A stretch of DNA of 64,000 nt from the NCBI RefSeq assembly GCF_004210375.1, contig NC_134837.1, forward strand, positions 166,511,310 through 166,575,309, given 5' to 3'. The number at the start of each line of letters is the position of its first letter. Positions within the stretch are counted from its first letter, which is position 1. This DNA is from Tachypleus tridentatus (Eukaryota; Arthropoda; Merostomata; Xiphosura; Limulidae). Both the position numbers and the translations under genes were made by a program. Positions 57,739 through 64,000 of this stretch are shown here, piece after piece. The notes below the pieces were generated by a model that saw nothing but the letters and a program-made list of their open reading frames with translations, searched no databases and was not told where the DNA came from.

Positions 57739-59365
57739 ACTTTATTTGATTACCGCATTCAAATCTTATAGCTCTTTCACAAAGTATACATCTTATGCTT
57801 TATGAAAGTAACGCCAAATTTTTGCAACAAAGTACTAAAGTTTTGCAAATTTCTGTGTTTATGAATTGGAATGCAACATCAAAAGTTAGTTGTTTTTTTA
57901 TTTTTGCATATTTGTGCTTCATTGGCTCTGTTGATTACATTAATGGAAATAAGGGTAGGTGATATTATTGTTGGGGTATCCTTGAAAATGTAAATGTAGT
58001 CTGATTCTGGAGTCGAGAATTTTAAAGTTTGCTGAGGGGTGTTTGTTATTCTCACTGTGCAATCGGACACATGACTCAGATGAATTAGTTAATTTATATC
58101 CGCTTCTAGATGAAATTGCTATGTGCTCGCGTGCACGTATTTTTGGTTGACCTGTACTTTTACCTGTATAGGTTGCTTTTTAACTACTACAACTGTATAT
58201 ATGACCTGTCAGTGCATAGGAATGAGTAGAGCGTCTTTCTATCTAAACACATCTTTAATTCTAAATGTTGAAGTAAATATTAAACACAGCTTAATTTGGG
58301 GGTTATATATTTTCATTATGTTTAGCAGCAGCATAGCGTATGGTTCCGAGTTTTTCAAGTAAAAAATTTTAGCTAATGTCTTCACCATCTCTTAACCGAT
58401 TTGAGATATAATTACAGTTTTGGTCTCATGAGGTCAAACCCTTTCGATTGACGTATTTGACCACTTCAAAGGCCTTACAACTTTGTTTGACATAATCCTG
58501 CAGAGAATAATTTCAATTGAAGGGTAGATTGGCAAAGATCCTGATGAATAATAAAATCGACTTCGGTATACACGCACCCTAGCTTGGTATCGAGGGATTA
58601 CAAAAATATAGCTTACAAGAAGGTTAAAAAAAGTCTCAGGTTAATTTACTCTAAAAACCGTCTAAAATAACGTTGACTGTCGAAGCTGCTGAGTATTCCC
58701 TCTTGTTTGAATTTGATATTTGAGTTTAAAACATTGTTTGCCAGTGGTAAGGTATTGGTAGGTTCTTGTTCAAATTCTCATGTGGTTGTGTGTAGTAAAT
58801 TGAGGGCTAACAATGACTTTGTAACACGTTATGAACGTTTGAAATTTCTGAGTTGCAACGAATTTACTGTTATACGTGTATTTAAATACTTTCAATTATT
58901 TTTGTTTGTTGCATGTGATCTATATTGTTGGATTTATGTTGCGCAAGTCCTGCTTTTTCTTTAAATTTGTAGAAGATTTTTGAGCGTAAGAATGAACAAT
59001 ATTTGTTTTATGAAACGCTAGTGTGTTTTCGAACAGAAATTCCAGAATCTCTCGTGATTGGTATGTAAAATCGAGAGCCAGTTATTAATATTTCTTAGCT
59101 ACAGTACAGTCGGAATATTATAAGCTATAATTGTGGGTAACGGTTATTAATCACGAAACCACAGAATTTTACTTGGAACGTTTATAGATTTCGAACATTA
59201 CAAACCATTCAACTGCAGTGAATTATTTTCCAAGATTAATATTTTTACCAGGACATTACGCCGTAAAATGTGAGCTTTTAAGTGTGCGAGGCCAGTCTAG
59301 AAAAGACACCGCTATCTTAAGCGAGGTGTGACAATATGAATTCAGAATAAATTTGTTCGTCGTGG
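57739..59365. other. Unassigned sequence
   Basis: Short frames at 57879-58070, 58123-58362 and 58707-58964 carry no motif. The last part (59325-59365) appears to be the left side of the repeat interrupted by the following hAT element. Confidence 0.4.
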
Positions 59366-59373
59366 ACCTAGAC

Positions 59374-62353
59374 CAGTGATGGCGAACCTATGGCACGCGT
59401 GCCAGAGGTGGTACGCAAGGCCACGATTGCTGGCACTTGATAGGATTCCCGCATCTTTGCTAAGAAGTATGTAGCGAGCTAGGTAATTATGAGAGGTGGC
59501 ATGATCTGAGAGCACTAGGGTTCAAGTACTTCGATTTTCAGGGCCTCCTCGTGGTGCAGAGGAGGCAATGCGCGTAAGTGTAGCTAACACTAGAACTAGG
59601 GATATTCCCGGTAGGATCGATGAGAAGGATTGGATATCGGTAAAGCCTGGGAAATCGTTGTTCCCAGTTTAATGCGCCTTAACGTCAGCCCTTGTCTCTA
59701 CTTCGGGTTAGATTAATACTATAATATATCCCAGGGATATATTAGGGATATTACCCATACAGGTTGCATGTCGAACCTTTTGAACGACGGGGGTGGCATG
59801 GTAAGTCATTACATCTATTCGTATTGGTCTTCAACCAATATGAATAAATAATTATCTCGGTTACTTATTATTCTGCAGTCATGAAGAATTATACAAAAAA
59901 CAGAAAACTTGTCATAAATCATTCTTTGTAATTTTATTGAAAATTTGAATATAATACAAGCTAAATGCAGCTAAAAATGCAAAACATTATAAACTATTGA
60001 TTAACTTGAGAATATTTTTCAACCAATCGTGTTTAGTTTTAAATTTTGCACTCCACATTATCATGGCATTAAAAAAGCTACATTAACGAAACGGGCCAAT
60101 TTAATTTGTTTAAATATTTAACTGTTCTTTGTTTAAGTAAATTTTTTAAAAGTTTGTTACATTAAACTTTACTTTTGTGTGTTTAAGTTATACCAAAAAT
60201 GAATGCAAATAAGGCAAAGCTAATGGATAGTGGACGATTATTAAAAGAAAATTGGCCAAAATTAATTGGAACCATTAAACGCAACGGAAAAGCGTTATGT
60301 ATTTTATGTGGTGAAAGTGTTGTGTGTCGTACTTCAAGTGCCAAACGGCATTTTGAAACCAACCACAAAAATGTTGCTGAACTTGATGAAACAGAAAAGG
60401 AGGAATTTCTTGCAAACGAACTGAGGAAATATCATTCTCAATGTCTTAATCTTGGAAACTTTCTTTCTAAACCTAATCATTTGACGAAGGCCAGCTTTCA
60501 AATTTCATTATGTATCGCTAAACATGGTAAGTCTCTATCTGATGGAGATTTCATAAAAACGACTATGTTAGCTGGAAGTGATTCCCTTTTTAGTGATTTT
60601 TCAAATAAACGTGAAATTTTACAACGAATCTGTGAGGTACCACTTAGCAGAAATACCGTGAAAGATCGTATCTTACGTATGGCAAATGATGTCAATCAAC
60701 AACTCAGTACTGATTTACAAAAGGCTTCTTGTTACTCCATGTGTTTGGATGAGAGTACGGATATAAATAATCATGCAAGGTTAGCAGTAATTTTGCGTTA
60801 TGCTGTTGGTGACTCCATGAGGGAAGAATTGGTGAAACTGATTTCTTTACCCGGAAGAACACAAGGAGTAGATATTTACAATGCTGTGATGGAATGTTTT
60901 TTGACACAAAGTATTAAGCCCGAAAAGACAGTTTCGATCACTAGTGATGGAGCACCATGTATGGTTGGGTCAACATCTGGTTTCATAAAGTTGTTTGAGA
61001 ACAAAATAAAACATCAAGTCATCCAGTTTCATTGTATTATACATCAAGAAGCTCTTTGTGCAAAAGAAAGTAGCAAAAAATTAGATGATATACTCAAAGA
61101 TGTTACAAAAAAATGATGAATTACATTATGACTCGTGCGCTTCATTTTCGTCAGTTTCAAACACTTCTTGATGAGGTTCAAGGACAATATAGTACTTTAA
61201 TTATGTATAACAATGTCCGATGGTTGAGCATAGGACGTTTTCTGGAAAGATTTATTGCTTGCTTGAACGAAATTAGATTTTTTATGCATGAAAAAGGACA
61301 AGACTTTCCACAGCTCACTGATGTGGCTTGGCTTAATAACCTCATGTTCTTTACAGACTTTATATCACACTTCAATGCACTAAACACAAAACTACAAGGA
61401 GTAGGAAAAACAGCAGAAAGAATGTTCTGTGATATAAAGGCATTTGAGAGAAAATTGCAAGTTTTTGAAAAAGACATCGAAGGTGGGGAACTCAAATATT
61501 TTCCAAATCTGAAAATGCATTTAGAAAACTCGACAACATTTGCGGACTGTTCCTTAAGCAAACAGGAAATCTCCCAAGAATTTTCAAGCATTATCGCGGT
61601 AGCGAAGGAGAATTTTAGTAACAGATTTATGCAGTTTCGAAAGATAGAAAAAAACTTTGTATTTTCTTACCTTTCCCGATAAAACTGAATTTGAAGATCT
61701 CGATCTTTCCTGTTTACACTGGTTGGGTTTGAAAACTCTAGAAATGGAGCTGGTAGAATTTCAGGAAAACTATACTTGGACTAATAAATTCTGTGCCCTG
61801 CGTAAAACACTTGAGAAAATAGAGTGTGGAGGGACCTTGGAAGAAAACGTTGCAAATAGTTGTGAAAATGAAATTCTTAAAGTGTGGAATTCTTTGCCAA
61901 TTAATTTTAAGTCAATGAAATTACTTGGAATAGCTCTTCTTACTTTGTTTGGATCATCTTACGCTTGTGAGCAGCTGTTTTCAACTTTGAATTTCATCAA
62001 ATCAGACAGAAGAAACAAGCTTACAGATGAACTGAGTGCTGCATGTGTTGCTCTCAAATCAACAAAATATGAACCCACGATTAACAAGTTATCCGAGTGT
62101 TCACAACAGCAGAGATCGCATTGATTTAATAAAATTCAAGACAAAATATACAAATTTTAAGTCAAGGCTATTTATTAGTTTCATTGAAACTTTTGTAATT
62201 CGACTTTTTTTAAAATAAAGATACTCATCAAAAAGTCGATTTTTTATTGGAAAGTAACTGTCATTTTTATGAAAATCCTGGCACGTTCGGATAGACAAAA
62301 TAATTTTGGGTCACAATTGAGGCACGCAATCTCTAAAAGGTTCGCCATCACTG
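59374..62353 (+). mobile_element. hAT DNA transposon, nearly complete (2.98 kb)
   Basis: Terminal inverted repeats: CAGTGATGGCGAACC at the left and GGTTCGCCATCACTG at the right. Subterminal TGGCACGCGTGCC and GAGGCACGCAATC are also related. The 8 bp ACCTAGAC flanks it perfectly at 59366-59373 and 62354-62361. It carries one transposase gene in forward sense, split only by two single-base shifts, so it is probably the youngest DNA transposon here. Confidence 0.95.
60199..62124 (+). pseudogene. hAT transposase (GTF2IRD2/ZBED-like), two frameshifts
   Basis: Three abutting frames (60199-61116, 61113-61682, 61657-62124; 305, 189 and 155 codons) form one protein of about 640 residues. A BED-type finger (CILCGES...RHFETNH) comes first. 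Then come the first catalytic block MCLDESTDINNHARLAV, the second SITSDGAPCMVGSTSGF, and FHCIIHQEALCAKESSKK. YNNVRWLSIGRFLERF precedes the C-terminal dimerisation region FGSSYACEQLFSTLNFIKSD. The first shift lies at an A7 run near 61107-61113 and behaves as a lost base. The second lies at an A7 run near 61648-61654 and behaves as a gained base. In GTF2IRD2-type transposases these segments are continuous. The protein is otherwise free of stops. Confidence 0.9.
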
Positions 62354-62361
62354 ACCTAGAC

Positions 62362-62642
62362 CATCGATAAAATATTCAGTTTAAGACCAGTATTGTTTGT
62401 AAAACTCGTATATAAACCAATATTTGTAATAACCGTTATTATAAATTGTATGGTTGTGTGTATATTAAAATATATTTGTGCTGAGAAATAAAATTGTTTA
62501 TCAATCTTGTTGGTGAGTATTTTGTTTTAAATACATATAGACATTTCATTACTTTCTAAATTCAAATTGTCAATTATTTGAAACCATAATACGTAAGATA
62601 CGTAACATAATAAATCGGAGACGTGTCCCGAGATAAAGTGTA
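62362..62642. repeat. Unclassified interspersed repeat, copy 2
   Basis: Homologous to 47391-47700. The hAT element at 59374 is inserted in it, so its left edge continues at about 59325-59365. It contains GTATTGTTTGTAAAACTCG, AATAACCGTTATTATAAATT and TAATAAATCGGAGACGTGTC. Confidence 0.6.
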
Positions 62643-62928
62643 GGGCCCGGCATGGCCAGGTGGGTTAAGGCGTTTGACTAGTAATCTGAGGTTTGCGGGT
62701 TCGAATTCCGGTCGCATCAAACATGCTCGCCCTTTCAGCCGTATGAGCGTTATAATGTGACGGTCAATTCTACTATTTGTTGGTAAAAGAGTAGCCCAAG
62801 AGTTGGCGGTGGGTGGTGATGACTAGCTGCCTTCCTCTCTAGTTTTACACTGTTCAATTTGAGACGGCTTGCGCAGATAGCCCTCGTGTAGTTTTGCGCG
62901 AAATTCAAAACAAAAAACAAAAATAGAG
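62643..62928 (+). repeat. SINE family 1 copy with target duplication
   Basis: Forward copy GGGCCCGGCATGGCCAGGTG with an extra G in the A-box region. AAAGTGTA lies at 62635-62642 and 62929-62936. It is inserted at the right end of the interspersed repeat copy. Confidence 0.9.
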
Positions 62929-62936
62929 AAAGTGTA

Positions 62937-63509
62937 ATACGTAACACAATGAAGACAGAAGCAGGCAGGATACATATTACACGCAGTACTTAGAAAACTC
63001 ATGACTTGAAGATTATGCTTGAAATAGTCTGGTATGAAACGGTCGAAACGACCGTATAAGTCAGCGAATGTTTTCTTGTGGTAAACAGATTCGGCAAAGA
63101 GATTGTTTGTTTTGTTTACTTAACAAAGTTAAGTTATTGTTTTTTTTCCATCTCACATGAACAATTAATACGTGGGTATTGTGACTCTTTCGCATTCTAT
63201 AAACTGAGATCAGTGTTGTGAAATAGTAGAAAATACATAAACACTTGTGTAAAAAATCCACCCTAAACTACAGAAACAAAAAATAGCTAAAATAGAGCCT
63301 TCAGTTTACTCATAAGTTATTTTTGTTGTTTAATAAAACCACACATGAACTACTGTGTCAGACAAATAAATGTGTTTTAACAAGAAACATATCTATTAAC
63401 TACTCCTTTAGTTAGTTTAGTTATCACCATTAAATTCCATCTAGGAACATAGGCCGCAATCGCTTGCGGATTCTTCAACAAGTATTTAAGTGAGTAGGTT
63501 GTTAGCCCA
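62937..63509. other. Unassigned AT-rich sequence
   Basis: A short perfect palindrome ACGGTCGAAACGACCGT lies near 63040. No gene is supported. Confidence 0.45.
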
Positions 63510-63605
63510 CTGCACCGAGCCGTTCCTAATTTAGCAGTGTAAGACTAGAGGGAAGGCAGCTAGTCATCACCATCCACCGCCAACTCTTTGGCTGCTCTTT
63601 TACTC
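63510..63605 (-). repeat. SINE family 1, body fragment
   Basis: GAGCCGTTCCTAATTTAGCA, GTGTAAGACTAGAGGGAAGG, CAGCTAGTCATCACCATCCA and CCGCCAACTCTTTGGCTGC, without tail or tRNA head. Confidence 0.85.
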
Positions 63606-64000
63606 TACTCTTTAATCTTTTTACATGAAGTTAACGAGTTTAGGATTTACTCACAAATGTTCTTCGAATCTCAAGTTATTTCTGAAATATTGTCCACTAA
63701 TCAATTATTCGAAATCACATGAATACTTTTAACTACAGATCTTTTCCATATTTCTGAAATAATTATTCTTTTAATATGTTATTCACTATACACTACATTT
63801 ACTTATAACTAAATTATCAATATAACAAACTAATAATACAGATTCATGAATATTCGATACTACCTCGCATCAAGTGAAACATTTCAAACAACTGTATTAA
63901 CTTTCAAATAACAAACAATAATTTTAGTTTTTTGACCGTTTTAGTTGATCACAATGTAACTTGCTCTATAATGAGAAAGTAAATTCATGGTTTGATTACA
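63606..64000. other. Unassigned AT-rich sequence
   Basis: No supported feature up to the window edge. Confidence 0.45.

Noticed and set aside
61178..61591. 137-codon - strand open frame
   Set aside because: Antisense shadow of the hAT transposase at 60199-62124.
63030..63050. ACGGTCGAAACGACCGT palindrome as a regulatory site
   Set aside because: A single short palindrome with no gene nearby and no second copy seen. Chance is sufficient.

Overview
The window is AT-rich animal nuclear DNA with split genes, GT-AG introns and a very dense load of transposable elements. The dominant repeat is a tRNA-derived SINE of about 270 bp. Its head reads as a threonine tRNA with anticodon CGT, and its tail is (AAAC)n. 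Together with the DNA transposon types and the divergent invertebrate genes, this suggests an arthropod, probably a chelicerate such as a horseshoe crab. That placement is inference from recall of repeat style, not a database match.

Two host genes can be supported. (1) On the + strand, eight exons between 11082 and 21525 encode the catalytic part and C-terminus of a mitochondrial proline/hydroxyproline dehydrogenase, closest to the PRODH2 (hydroxyproline dehydrogenase) branch. Its first exons were not found. One intron is GC-AG. (2) On the - strand, two exons (48582-48072 and 46981-46164) encode a two-pore-domain potassium channel (K2P) homologue. Both pore loops have lost the usual selectivity-filter residues: GVS replaces GYG, and GIC replaces GFG. 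Its leader contains a SINE piece and an in-frame stop upstream of the chosen start. A possible single exon at 25739-25885 could not be assigned.

Layout: 1-5.6 kb holds SINE copies, a decayed transposon-type ORF (2.65-3.42 kb) and a LINE reverse-transcriptase relic (4.12-4.79 kb). 5.6-10 kb holds little that can be recognised. 10-22 kb is the PRODH2-like gene, whose introns carry SINEs and a 240 bp mariner derivative. 22-31 kb is mostly unassigned AT-rich sequence with a Tc1 relic, SINEs and hairpin repeats. 31.7-34.2 kb holds two hAT relics. 35-41.5 kb holds SINEs and a probable small hAT derivative. 42-44.9 kb holds a Tc1 element and a Tigger/pogo element with a shortened but open ORF. 46-48.8 kb is the K2P gene. 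51.1-53.7 kb is a hAT element with a perfect 8 bp target duplication. 54-58 kb holds SINEs and a mariner-like relic. 59.4-62.35 kb is a nearly complete hAT element, broken only by two single-base shifts at A-runs. 62.6-64 kb holds SINEs.

The host genes do not form a functional unit. The most unusual observations are the filter-less K2P homologue, a SINE copy whose tRNA head is inverted inside intact 12 bp target duplications, two different SINE families inserted at the same target word, and the Tigger ORF that keeps only its DNA-binding domains and tail.
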